Source: a virus. From it: a DNA stretch of 61,662 nt. The stretch lies in the IMG/VR virus record IMGVR_UViG_3300042343_000382, positions 1 through 61,662 of that record; one strand, 5' to 3'. The translations under genes were made by a program, and so were the position numbers. Positions 18,613-25,775 of the stretch are shown in pieces. The stretch's first letter is position 1, and each line of letters opens with the position of its first letter. Below the pieces are notes generated by a model. That model worked only from the letters and a program-made list of their open reading frames with translations. It searched no databases and had not been told where the DNA came from.

Positions 18613-18722
18613 ATCTTCTTATTTTTAGTTACCTTACCAACGTTGCCCTTTAGGTACTTCATCTTACCATCAAGTGAAGCCTTTGACTCGTACTGCCTTG
18701 CCTTTGCTATTATTTTTTTCAT
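18606..18722 (-). CDS. Very small basic protein
   Basis: 38 residues, Lys-rich (MKKIIAKARQYESKASLDGK at the start). It overlaps its neighbours by 4-7 nt at each end, as expected for translationally coupled genes. Function unknown, possibly nucleic-acid binding. Confidence 0.5.
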   Translation of the reverse strand: MKKIIAKARQYESKASLDGKMKYLKGNVGKVTKNKKIC

Positions 18723-19054
18723 ACCTTAGATACTCTTTTACCCATCCCTACCTTAGACTTCTCAGTCTTTTTTTGTTTTAACTGACTAGAACTCATCTCA
18801 GACCTTGTCTTTGGAGTCTCACTCGAAACCCTCTTAGTTGGTCTGCAGTACTCGTTCTTTCCTCCTGCACCACACGCCTTGTTTGTTCTTGTGTCAACCC
18901 ACTTCTCGCTCTCCCATCTCTTTAAGTCCTTACCAGCCTCTGTCTTCTTTACGTTCCCAGATGCCTTCCTGCACTTGGCTATAGCCTGAGATGCCCTTGC
19001 GGATGGGAACACATCGTAGCTAGACTTTACCTTCTTGTAGCATGCGTCCTTCAT
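18719..19054 (-). CDS. Basic Cys-containing protein with CRPTKRVSSETP motif
   Basis: 111 residues, strongly basic. The stretch EKWVDTRTNKACG then YCRPTKRVSSETP is a motif shared by small proteins of large phages and giant viruses (DUF5872-like). It overlaps the next gene by 4 nt. With the two following genes it forms a block of basic proteins, possibly DNA-associated virion proteins. The exact role is unknown. Confidence 0.6.
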   Translation of the reverse strand: MKDACYKKVKSSYDVFPSARASQAIAKCRKASGNVKKTEAGKDLKRWESEKWVDTRTNKACGAGGKNEYCRPTKRVSSETPKTRSEMSSSQLKQKKTEKSKVGMGKRVSKV

Positions 19055-19344
19055 TAGTACTTACCTCTTTTACTTTTTGGACTTGGCGTGGTGTTTCCAC
19101 CCTTGCCTCCCCATAAATCCTTACACGCCCAGTGCCTTGCTGTTAACTTACTGTCCGCAGTGTCACACTTATGCCTTGCCTTGAATGACTTACGAGCAGC
19201 GTCAGAGTAATTATTTCCGTACCCAGACGCTCCGTAGTGAATGAGTTTCTCCTGCCCGTTCTCACAAGCCTTGACCATTCTCTTCTTCCCTGCTCTGTCG
19301 CTCTTCTGAGGAGCGTTGCACTTCATCTTACTTTTTTCCGCCAT
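19054..19344 (-). CDS. Basic conserved phage protein (GASGYGNNYSDAARKSF motif)
   Basis: 96 residues, very basic, with conserved Cys/His-containing segments: KMKCNAPQKS, KACENGQEKLIHYGA, GNNYSDAARKSFKARHKCD and RHWACKDLW. The same pattern recurs in other large phages. It may bind metal or DNA. The start overlaps the preceding gene by 17 nt. Confidence 0.6.
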   Translation of the reverse strand: MAEKSKMKCNAPQKSDRAGKKRMVKACENGQEKLIHYGASGYGNNYSDAARKSFKARHKCDTADSKLTARHWACKDLWGGKGGNTTPSPKSKRGKY

Positions 19345-19606
19345 TCCCTCTTGCTCTTTTGTCTCCAGGCATTGCAGTTCGCGAACCGCGATTTACTGAA
19401 GCCTTCTGTAATTTTATTCCTGACTTGGTATGAGCAACGTCCTTACCATCACCGTTCCCATACGTCCCACGCTTGCGGTTCTCAGCATTGAGTTCAACAC
19501 GCTTCTTAACCTCACGGTCCTGCTTGTTGTACTCAGCCTGGTAGGCAAGTCTTTTCTTCCTTGAGTCGGGGTTATCCTTATAAAATTTGGCTGTCCTACC
19601 TGGCAT
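19328..19606 (-). CDS. Basic conserved phage protein (MPGRTAKFYKDNP motif)
   Basis: 92 residues, extremely Lys/Arg-rich. It opens with MPGRTAKFYKDNPDSRKKRL and ends with a GDKRARGNGGKK tail, with a GTYGNGDGKDVAH segment in the middle. This family occurs across large phages and some giant viruses. Its charge suggests DNA binding in the virion. Function unproven. Confidence 0.6.
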   Translation of the reverse strand: MPGRTAKFYKDNPDSRKKRLAYQAEYNKQDREVKKRVELNAENRKRGTYGNGDGKDVAHTKSGIKLQKASVNRGSRTAMPGDKRARGNGGKK

Positions 19607-19608
19607 TG

Positions 19609-19719
19609 TTACTTTTTCTTTTTAGCCATCATCATCTTCTCCTTCATCATCGCCATCTTGTCATTCTTCATACCTTTAGATTTCTCTACTACTACTTTTT
19701 TTGTAACTTTTGCTTTCAT
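19609..19719 (-). CDS. Tiny Lys/Met-rich protein
   Basis: 36 residues, almost entirely Lys, Met and Val (MKAKVTKKVVVEKSKGMKND at the start). It follows the run of basic small proteins with short spacing. Composition suggests nucleic-acid contact. Coding status is plausible from position but not certain. Confidence 0.4.
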   Translation of the reverse strand: MKAKVTKKVVVEKSKGMKNDKMAMMKEKMMMAKKKK

Positions 19720-19725
19720 AATTAT

Positions 19726-19854
19726 TTATTTTTTTTGTTTTTTACTGCATTTAGATAAAGCAATTGCTACAGCTTGCTTCTGTGGCTTGCCAGATTTCAT
19801 CTCTGTTCTTATGTTTGAGCTTATCGTTTTAGATGAGCAACCTTTTTTTAACAT
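19726..19854 (-). CDS. Small DUF6496-like protein
   Basis: 42 residues. The core TEMKSGKPQKQAVAIALSK is like a short motif (GKPQKQAVAIAL) common in phage and bacterial proteins of unknown role. It is basic with two or three Cys, and overlaps the end of the HNH gene by 7 nt. Confidence 0.55.
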   Translation of the reverse strand: MLKKGCSSKTISSNIRTEMKSGKPQKQAVAIALSKCSKKQKK

Positions 19855-20405
19855 AGCTTATTAAAATTATATATTCTTCTTATATGTTCTATGAATTCAT
19901 CTTTAGTTAAAGAGCTTTTCATAATATTACACACTTTACAACAAGGAACGCAATTATCTAAAAAATATCCTTTGCTACTATCTACTCTGTCAACTCCATT
20001 TGAAACAAATAATCCGTTTTCACTTCTTTTAGTATGATGTAATTTACCTTCTAAATTACAGTAATTACATTTTTTAATGATAATACCTCTAAACTCATCT
20101 TTTGTTAAACAAAAATCTATATTTCTATTTTTAGCAGAATGTTTATACGATATATATTTATAATTAAAATTTGCTTCTCCAAATTCTATTTTACGTAATC
20201 CTTCTTTTCTTTTTTTATTAAATACACATCCGCAAGATATTGTACCGTTTGTCAGTGTACCTGTTGACATTTTCTTTTTAACTCCACATTCACATAAAAC
20301 ATCCCACATTGCTCTTTTTTGTCCAGATGGCTGAATATGTGAATGACTATAATTTAAAACTGTAAGAATACCTATTTTTTTATTAACTAAATCTAATCTT
20401 TTCAT
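19848..20405 (-). CDS. HNH homing endonuclease 1
   Basis: 185 residues. The N-terminal part has a zinc-binding CECG ... SCGC arrangement near residues 38-60. Two later Cys pairs and the HNH core GVDRVDSSKGYFLDNCVPCC then CNIMKSSLTKDEF follow at about residues 138-170. It is very A/T-rich, unlike its neighbours, which suggests it arrived as a free-standing homing nuclease. It now sits first in the late region, right after a TATCTTTG box. Confidence 0.8.
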   Translation of the reverse strand: MKRLDLVNKKIGILTVLNYSHSHIQPSGQKRAMWDVLCECGVKKKMSTGTLTNGTISCGCVFNKKRKEGLRKIEFGEANFNYKYISYKHSAKNRNIDFCLTKDEFRGIIIKKCNYCNLEGKLHHTKRSENGLFVSNGVDRVDSSKGYFLDNCVPCCKVCNIMKSSLTKDEFIEHIRRIYNFNKLC

Positions 20406-20416
20406 TGTTTTTTTTA

Positions 20417-20424
20417 CAAAGATA
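20417..20424 (-). promoter_or_regulatory. Candidate promoter box for the late region (TATCTTTG)
   Basis: The minus strand reads TATCTTTGTAAAAAAAA, 12 nt before the HNH start. It is the same extended box as at 10429 and 60197. It is a good candidate start for the long leftward late transcript. Confidence 0.5.
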
Positions 20425-20531
20425 AGATATTATTATTAAATTATTTTAACTATTCTTTTCTTTAGTGATATGTTTATTATTTTTTTTTAAATTATATACC
20501 ACATAATTTAGTGGCATAATATTAAATGTTT

Positions 20532-20547
20532 TATCTTTGCAAAGATA
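20532..20547. promoter_or_regulatory. Palindromic TATCTTTG/CAAAGATA promoter-operator
   Basis: TATCTTTGCAAAGATA is a perfect 16-bp palindrome, so it presents a TATCTTTG box on both strands. The plus-strand box lies 23 nt before the winged-helix regulator at 20562. The regulator may act here on its own gene and the divergent late genes; that is inference. Confidence 0.45.
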
Positions 20548-20561
20548 ATAATTAAATCAAA

Positions 20562-21038
20562 ATGAAATTAAGAAAGAAAATAATCATTAAGAACTACCAA
20601 CGCGTTGAGCCGAAGCATGACTGGCTTAAGTACTGGCGCGTTGTAAGGTATTGGGTGTCAGAGTCTTATGGGCTATCCTACCCAGATCTAGAGATGCTCC
20701 TCTTTTTATACTCCGAGGACCTCTTTTCGGAGCACGACTTCGAGAAGTTTGAGAGAATTATGTCATGGGATACGCACAGGTTTAAGAGGCTGGTCGAGGG
20801 AGACTGGATCGTACCCTGGCGTGAGAAGAATGGAAACGAGAAGGCACTCTACACGCTGTCCTTCAAGGGCAAGAGGCTGATAAACGCTGTCTACAAGAAG
20901 CTTAGCGGTGAGGAGGGCATCACCACACACCCAACCAAGAACCCAATCTTTAGAAAGGACGCTGGATACATCGCGCGCGGGTACCGAAAGATGATTCTAG
21001 AGATGAATGAGGCGATACAGAGGGCTAAGCAGTATTAG
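20562..21038 (+). CDS. Winged-helix DNA-binding regulator
   Basis: 158 residues, basic. Residues about 38-105 match a MarR-like winged helix: helices YPDLEMLLFLYSEDLF and FERIMSWDTHRFKRLVEGDW, then a wing (EKALYTLSFKGKRLIN). It is the only plus-strand gene in this part of the map and is transcribed divergently from the late region across a 156-nt spacer with a palindromic promoter. It is also convergent with groES. It is a good candidate for the early-to-late switch. Confidence 0.65.
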   Translation: MKLRKKIIIKNYQRVEPKHDWLKYWRVVRYWVSESYGLSYPDLEMLLFLYSEDLFSEHDFEKFERIMSWDTHRFKRLVEGDWIVPWREKNGNEKALYTLSFKGKRLINAVYKKLSGEEGITTHPTKNPIFRKDAGYIARGYRKMILEMNEAIQRAKQY

Positions 21039-21052
21039 CTAATATGTTGTAT
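21036..21052. repeat. 17-bp direct repeat, copy A
   Basis: TAGCTAATATGTTGTAT, repeated exactly at 21077. The two copies, 41 bp apart, lie between the regulator stop and the groES terminator with an AT-rich inverted repeat between them. Possibly protein-binding sites. Confidence 0.7.
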
Positions 21053-21076
21053 AATGTATCATATTATGCGCGATAA

Positions 21077-21093
21077 TAGCTAATATGTTGTAT
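21077..21093. repeat. 17-bp direct repeat, copy B
   Basis: Exact second copy of TAGCTAATATGTTGTAT, 41 bp after the first. Confidence 0.7.
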
Positions 21094-21116
21094 ATAACGG
21101 ACATTATCAAATAAAA

Positions 21117-21140
21117 AACCACCGAGGTTAGTCGGTGGTT
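21117..21140 (-). terminator. Terminator of the groEL-groES operon
   Basis: A 9-bp stem (AACCACCGA / TCGGTGGTT, 6-nt loop) is followed on the minus strand by a run of T. It starts 8 nt after the groES stop. It also lies between the two convergent genes, so the groEL operon is closed off from the late region. Confidence 0.85.
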
Positions 21141-21147
21141 ATTAGTA

Positions 21148-21405
21148 TTAAATCACAACGATCACGTCCCTCTCCATTATCACAGTGTAGGTCTTGTCGC
21201 CTATCATCATACTGTAGCCAGCGTTCTTGTCGTAGTAGACGATGTCTCCGTCATTAATTGACTGCACGTCCGTCCCCTTCTTTACTATCTCTGCCTTCTT
21301 GTAACGCATCTTAGACGTGTCACTCCCAGACATTATCAGACCGATGTCAGACTTGACCTGCTCATCGATCTGGTTGATCACTATATATTTTCCAAGTGGC
21401 TTCAT
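21148..21405 (-). CDS. groES: Co-chaperonin GroES
   Basis: 85 residues, slightly shorter than bacterial GroES (about 95). MKPLGKYIVINQIDEQVKSD is the first strand and start of the mobile loop. The loop has IGLIMSG in place of the GIVL(T/P) anchor. The barrel motif DGDIVYYDKNAG and the C-terminal MERDVIVVI strand are kept. It would cap the GroEL ring. It is encoded directly after groEL with a 1-nt gap, the reverse of the usual groES-groEL order, and is followed by a terminator. Confidence 0.88.
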   Translation of the reverse strand: MKPLGKYIVINQIDEQVKSDIGLIMSGSDTSKMRYKKAEIVKKGTDVQSINDGDIVYYDKNAGYSMMIGDKTYTVIMERDVIVVI

Positions 21406-21406
21406 A

Positions 21407-22990
21407 TTACGCTCGTGTTAAGGTTATAATCGCGTTGGTGCTTAGTATCGTGGTGGCTACACTGACCGCGTTCTTCAGCGCGTTCTTCGTCACCTTCAGC
21501 GGATCTATTATCCCCATCCCGAACATATCACCGTAGCACTCATTCTTCACGTCGTAACCGTGCCCATGATCGTTCACGCTCGACATCACCTCGTAGCCGT
21601 CCTTACCCGCGTTGTCCATTATCTGCAGCAGCGGTGACTGTATCGCCCAGCCAACGATCTGCATCGCGGTGTACTGGTCGTGGCTTATGTGCTCCATATT
21701 TTCATCCGCGTACTCAATAATATCAGACGCTATATTAAACAGCGCCACACCACCACCTGGTAGTATGCCCTCCTCTAGTGCCGACCTTACAGCACAGACA
21801 GCGTCATCAACCCTGTCGTACCTCTCCTTCTGCTCCACGTCCGAGCCACCTCCAACGTATATAACTCCAACACCACCTGTAAGTGACGCTATACGCTCCT
21901 TTAGGGCGTCCCTCTCGTTCTTCCTCGTTGAGTTGTTGTGCTGTATCCATAATTGTTCTACACGCTCTCTAATCGCCTCATTTGAGGTCTCGCTTCGAAC
22001 TAAGACTGTGCTGTCCCTTCCGACGATCACCCTGTCTGCCTTCCCGAGGTGGTCTATTGTGATTAGACTCAGGTCATCACCAGTCTGCTCGCTGAAGTAC
22101 TTAGCACCAACCGCAAGCGCGATGTCCTGCATCAGCTCCTGCTGCTTGTAGCCAAACTGTGGCGGCTGAATGTTACAGAACTTCAGGTTGTTATGAGCCA
22201 CGTTTGCAGCCAGCGTGTTGATCACGTTGCCAGTACACGGTCCAATTATCAATAGCTTCTTCTGCCCGTTTATGATCGGCTTCAGCACGTTCTCTATAGA
22301 CAGTATGTTACTTATCTCCTGGTCGGTCACCATAATGTACACGTCCTCCATTATGCACTCCTCCTTCTTCATGTCATTCACGAACAGCCTGCTCGTGTAA
22401 CCACGTCCTATCTTTATACCATTAGTCACCTCGCTGTAGGTCTTATCCGTCTGCGAGTTCTCCACTGTAACGATGCCCTCCTTACCGACCTTGTTGTACG
22501 CGTCAGCGATAATAGCACCCAGCTCCCTGTCGTTATTAGCAGATATAGAGGCTACGTCCTTGAGCGTCTTACCACTCACCTTCTTGCTCATCTTCTCCAG
22601 GCTCTTTACAACACCATCGACAACAGTGTTCACGTTACGAAGCACCTCCGTCGGGTTGTTCCTCTCCGTGATGAACTCGTTGCCCCTTGTGACCATAGCC
22701 TCAGTCAGCACAATCGCTGTGGTTGTACCGTCACCTGCGCTGGTTGCAGTCCTGTCGGCCGCCTCCTTCATCATACGCACCGCAAGGTTCTCAACTGGAT
22801 CCTTTAGGTTTATAGATTTAGCAACCGTGACACCGTCCTTTGTAATAGTTATACCGTTAGTGTGGTTCTGTGATTCAATTAGCACCGTCTTACCTCTCGG
22901 TCCTAACGTGCTCTTTACCGCCTTGCTGATCGTGGTTATACCATTTACCAGCTTGTCTCTTCCTTCCTTGTCAAATACTAAGTCGTTCAT
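21407..22990 (-). CDS. groEL: Chaperonin GroEL
   Basis: 527 residues, close to the full bacterial length. Key elements are present: the nucleotide-binding LGPRGKTVLI (about 29-38) and GDGTTTAIVL (about 85-94), GGGVALF near 405, and the catalytic Asp region VDDAVCAVRSALEEG near 390. The apical domain with GRGYTSRLFVND near 195 is complete. The C-terminal Gly-Gly-Met tail is absent (ends STNAIITLTRA). The gene is relatively GC-rich compared with its surroundings. It probably folds capsid or tail proteins with the phage GroES. Confidence 0.95.
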   Translation of the reverse strand: MNDLVFDKEGRDKLVNGITTISKAVKSTLGPRGKTVLIESQNHTNGITITKDGVTVAKSINLKDPVENLAVRMMKEAADRTATSAGDGTTTAIVLTEAMVTRGNEFITERNNPTEVLRNVNTVVDGVVKSLEKMSKKVSGKTLKDVASISANNDRELGAIIADAYNKVGKEGIVTVENSQTDKTYSEVTNGIKIGRGYTSRLFVNDMKKEECIMEDVYIMVTDQEISNILSIENVLKPIINGQKKLLIIGPCTGNVINTLAANVAHNNLKFCNIQPPQFGYKQQELMQDIALAVGAKYFSEQTGDDLSLITIDHLGKADRVIVGRDSTVLVRSETSNEAIRERVEQLWIQHNNSTRKNERDALKERIASLTGGVGVIYVGGGSDVEQKERYDRVDDAVCAVRSALEEGILPGGGVALFNIASDIIEYADENMEHISHDQYTAMQIVGWAIQSPLLQIMDNAGKDGYEVMSSVNDHGHGYDVKNECYGDMFGMGIIDPLKVTKNALKNAVSVATTILSTNAIITLTRA

Positions 22991-22993
22991 AGA

Positions 22994-23119
22994 TTAAAAT
23001 GTAAATTGAATGTGTATACACAGGATGTAGATGTTTAACTCTGAGTAGTCAAAGTCTTCGTCCTTGGCGAACCAAGATAAACCAAACATAAGATAGTTTG
23101 GTGCAATTGTAATTTCCAT
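22994..23119 (-). CDS. Small protein encoded ahead of groEL
   Basis: 41 residues (starts MEITIAPNYLMFGLSWFAKD, ends IHIQFTF). It is the first gene after the candidate promoter and ends 3 nt before the groEL start. It is aromatic-rich and probably a small beta protein. It may be a co-regulated partner or simply a leader-proximal gene. Function unknown. Confidence 0.6.
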   Translation of the reverse strand: MEITIAPNYLMFGLSWFAKDEDFDYSELNIYILCIHIQFTF

Positions 23120-23146
23120 ATAAAATAAAATTAGATTATTATGATG

Positions 23147-23154
23147 CAAATATA
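23147..23154 (-). promoter_or_regulatory. Candidate promoter box of the groEL operon (TATATTTG)
   Basis: The minus strand reads TATATTTGCATC, a match to the Bacteroidota -7 element, 27 nt before the 41-residue gene. It lies just downstream (in the minus direction) of the 104-bp element at 23197-23300. Confidence 0.4.
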
Positions 23155-23196
23155 TACAAAATAAGTATACGGATTTAATACTATTTAAAAATAGTC

Positions 23197-23300
23197 TTAT
23201 GTCAGAAATGACGTTTTACTTCTCCCTATTCTCTTATATATATATTTTATATATATTTTATTTTTTTTTCTGTAGAAATAGGAAAAAAATCAGAATACTA
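23197..23300 (-). repeat. Outward-facing inverted regulatory repeat, left copy
   Basis: Read on the minus strand this is an imperfect copy of 26067-26169. Shared blocks include TAGTATTCTGATTTTTT, TATATATAAGAGAATAG, and CTGACATAA at the end, in the same order and nearly the same spacing. It ends 78 nt before the start of the groEL operon. The matching copy lies 52 nt before a rightward gene start. The conserved polarity towards the downstream gene suggests a duplicated promoter/activator element. Confidence 0.75.
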
Positions 23301-24317
23301 ACATAGAGGTAGTTAAAGTATTAATAATCAAGAGGTTATCTCATGACAAACTTTTTTAAAATCGTCAGGAGACGTCATTTTTAGATAAAAAACGTCGTAC
23401 GTCAATGGTAGCAAGGGATGAGGTAAAAAAAATAGGTTAGAAATGTGTGGTATTTGGGTTATATATAGGATTTGCGTGACGATTCGCTGTAGGAAAGCGA
23501 CTACAATTTCGACACGGGGGTTCCGATTTCAGAATTTTCCTACAGAATTTTCAGGTTTTTGTGGGACGGTACCTTCCTGCAGGGTGACCTACATTTTACG
23601 TCCCTATGGTTACTTCTTATGTATGGTATCTTACTATACATACTACATATATTTGTAGGGTGAACCTTACATTTATTTTGTAGGAAAGAAACTAAACTTA
23701 TCCGACAACAAACGGTTACAAACGACAACAAACGTCTTACTAATTGCCACAACATAAACCCTAACTCTTAAGGTTTATCTTACAATGAAAGGTAACGATA
23801 AAGTTTATCAATTGGCTTATAGAAATAATCTATGATAGGTTTTATCTATGGTAAAAGACATTTCGATAGGCAATTACCTTCATCGCTATGCACACGCGCG
23901 CACGCAATACTATATATACAAATTACCTAAACAACATAACTAACTGATTTACAGTAAATTAAAATAGTAAGAATTAAACTTGTAGGAAAGTACTGCATTT
24001 GTAATCCTTGCGAAGCCCCGTAAACACTAGGAAAGTGAAAATAATTTAAAAAAACTTCAAAAAAAATTTGGTAGTTTAATTGTTGTCGCCGTATGTTTGC
24101 AATGTCAAAACGAAACAACTAGTAATTTTGACAAGCAAAGTTTAATTGCTTCAACCTAAAACCGTCGGGACTACAGACGTACAAAGTAGCGGGAGTCAAT
24201 AAAGACTATAAAATTGGCTGTAGTTAGTCTGAAATAAGAGGTCAAAGTAATCCTTGAAGTTCGAAACTACGATACTACTAAGAAGGTCAACTTGTTTGGC
24301 TACATAAGTAAAAGGTC
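23301..24317. other. About 1 kb non-coding region with short repeats
   Basis: I see no convincing gene here on either strand. It contains a perfect 10-bp inverted repeat (CTGTAGGAAA at 23487, TTTCCTACAG at 23536), GTAGGAAAG at 23489, 23680 and 23982, two GGGTGA(A)CC(T)TACATTT repeats, and GTAATCCTTG at 24001 and 24247. It also contains an alternating CACACGCGCGCACGC tract near 23890. This composition, between outward and rightward operons, would fit an origin or a long untranslated leader. Confidence 0.5.
23579..23675. repeat. Pair of related 18-21-bp repeats
   Basis: GCAGGGTGACCTACATTT at 23579-23596 and GTAGGGTGAACCTTACATTT at 23655-23674 are near-identical direct repeats 76 bp apart within the non-coding region. 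They may be protein-binding sites or RNA stem halves. Confidence 0.55.
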
Positions 24318-24375
24318 GTTAACCGTAGCAAAGTGAGTGCTTTGCCTGAAGAGTCGAAAACGACGAAACGGTAAC
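24318..24375 (+). ncRNA. Type III hammerhead self-cleaving ribozyme
   Basis: All core elements are present in order. Stem III 5' strand ends CCGT at 24326 with cleavage base A24327. Stem I is GCAAAG / CTTTGC with loop TGAGTG (24328-24345). The catalytic core CTGAAGA is at 24346-24352. Stem II is GTCG-AAAA-CGAC (24353-24364), GAAA is at 24365-24368, and the stem III 3' strand ACGGTAAC ends at 24375. Stem III pairs over 5 bp, then a bulged A, then 3 bp. G10.1-C11.1 is conserved. Cleavage would fall 65 nt before the start at 24393, in the leader of the first rightward gene. Confidence 0.85.
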
Positions 24376-24392
24376 TTTAAAACTTTATTAAA

Positions 24393-24506
24393 ATGAAACA
24401 ATTTATTAAAAGAAACGAGGGTGAAATTTATTTTACCATTACAGTAATGGCGTTCGCCATATTATTAATAGTACTAGACTTAAATAACATTATTAAAATC
24501 AACTAA
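24393..24506 (+). CDS. Small single-pass membrane protein
   Basis: 37 residues with one hydrophobic segment (about 13-29, ITVMAFAILLIVLDL) after a charged N-terminus. It is the first gene after the hammerhead ribozyme and ends 1 nt before the next start. Possibly an early protein acting at the host membrane. Confidence 0.55.
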   Translation: MKQFIKRNEGEIYFTITVMAFAILLIVLDLNNIIKIN

Positions 24507-24507
24507 G

Positions 24508-25086
24508 ATGAGAAAGTTAACTAAATATCAACTACAAAAAATATCTAGAAACCTTGATAAATATTTCAATCTAGCAAGTGAAGACGATATAAAAAATGGC
24601 TTGCTTTGGTACCAACAAGCCAACGACATTTGCAAAGATATAGCGCAAAAATACGGGACGAGTACATTTATTGCTTCAGGCGTTATCAGCGCGCTTAGTC
24701 CTAGAAACAAATGGGCAAAAAATATACAGGACGCGTATACAGTTTTCGAGGCCGTACAAAATAACGTCGAAGCCGTTGACACAAAAGTGAGTACGTTTCA
24801 CACGAACAAGTTCAAAGCCTTTGCTATAGCGCAGGGCAAGGTAACGATAACGAGCGAAAGCAATAAGACCTTCGCGTTTTGTGAGAATATAGCGCACTTA
24901 AACGAGGACTTTGTAACGGTTGACGTTTGGCACCTTAGGGCTTGTTTCGACATGACAATGGGCTCAATCGGGGACTTGGCCTATAAACAACTGCAAAGCA
25001 TAACACTAAGCAAGGCTAAGAAGTTAGGTATAAGAGGCTTCGAATATCAGGCAATAATTTGGAACTCAGTTCAAAACAATTTTTAA
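24508..25086 (+). CDS. HhH-GPD-like phage protein
   Basis: 192 residues. GVISALSPRNKWAKNIQDAY near residue 58 and FAFCENI with VTVDVWHLRA near residue 145 resemble a family of phage proteins proposed to have a DNA-glycosylase (HhH-GPD) fold, including the conserved Asp before the WH pair. It may act in DNA base processing or as a non-catalytic DNA binder. Family known, function not. Confidence 0.5.
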   Translation: MRKLTKYQLQKISRNLDKYFNLASEDDIKNGLLWYQQANDICKDIAQKYGTSTFIASGVISALSPRNKWAKNIQDAYTVFEAVQNNVEAVDTKVSTFHTNKFKAFAIAQGKVTITSESNKTFAFCENIAHLNEDFVTVDVWHLRACFDMTMGSIGDLAYKQLQSITLSKAKKLGIRGFEYQAIIWNSVQNNF

Positions 25087-25087
25087 T

Positions 25088-25246
25088 ATGAACTACGAAA
25101 CATACGAACAAAAGTACAAGGGCACGACAAGGACTATCTTTCGTGCCTATATAGGTAAAGGCTTCATAGAAGCGCAAAGCCTCGAAAGATTAAACGAACT
25201 AATTAATAACCACGCCCCAATAAAAGAGGGTACATTTAAAGACTAA
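25088..25246 (+). CDS. Small protein, unknown function
   Basis: 52 residues (MNYETYEQKYKGTTRTIFRA at the start), one helix-turn-helix-sized unit without a recognised family. It starts 1 nt after the preceding stop, so it is probably translated from the same message. Confidence 0.5.
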   Translation: MNYETYEQKYKGTTRTIFRAYIGKGFIEAQSLERLNELINNHAPIKEGTFKD

Positions 25247-25251
25247 ACACA

Positions 25252-25437
25252 ATGGACAAATCGTATTCAATTTTTTGCATAGCAAGTCAGTTACTAGAGG
25301 GTAACGAGAGAGAACTAGACGTAGTTTGGGAAACGGCAACCAAACTATATGACGAATTTTTAGAGAGTGAGTTCAACGATTATAATCAATCGGAACTAGA
25401 CTGCATTAATGAATTTTTAACAACTAAAAACAAATGA
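25252..25437 (+). CDS. Small acidic protein, unknown function
   Basis: 61 residues, acidic and helical, ending TTKNK. It overlaps the next gene by 4 nt (ATGA). Small acidic early proteins of phages often inhibit host enzymes, but nothing here identifies a target. Confidence 0.55.
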   Translation: MDKSYSIFCIASQLLEGNERELDVVWETATKLYDEFLESEFNDYNQSELDCINEFLTTKNK

Positions 25438-25775
25438 AAACATTACAGATTAACATCGGACTAAACAACAACACAATGACTGCAGAACAAGTCGTAGACT
25501 ATATCGCAAGCAATAAAGAGTATCGACTTATGGCTTATCAGATAGTTGATGCAGAGTTTAACGGAAACGTCGAGCCTACCTTTGTAGGACTTATGGAGTA
25601 CAACTATTCAAGGCAGTCAAAGATACTGCAGGACTTCGAGAATATAGCCTCAGTCATGACTCAAGAAAGCATAGCTATTAAAACAGACAAAATGCAGGTC
25701 TTAGCATTCAATCCTAGTTACAATGGTGACGGGTACCAATTCGACGAACAATACTTTAAAAGCATTAAACTATGA
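25434..25775 (+). CDS. Early protein, unknown function
   Basis: 113 residues with no recognised domain. It overlaps both neighbours by 4 nt, which indicates translational coupling in the early cluster. Confidence 0.55.
   Translation: MKTLQINIGLNNNTMTAEQVVDYIASNKEYRLMAYQIVDAEFNGNVEPTFVGLMEYNYSRQSKILQDFENIASVMTQESIAIKTDKMQVLAFNPSYNGDGYQFDEQYFKSIKL

Noticed and set aside
23317-23419. Hammerhead on the minus strand (CTGACGA at about 23368)
   Set aside because: The CTGACGA match has no following stem and GAAA with a partner strand, so the core cannot form.
23443-23658. Open frame of 71 codons on the plus strand in the non-coding region
   Set aside because: Its composition is not protein-like (Cys/Arg/Tyr runs), no start context, and it overlaps repeat elements; treated as chance.
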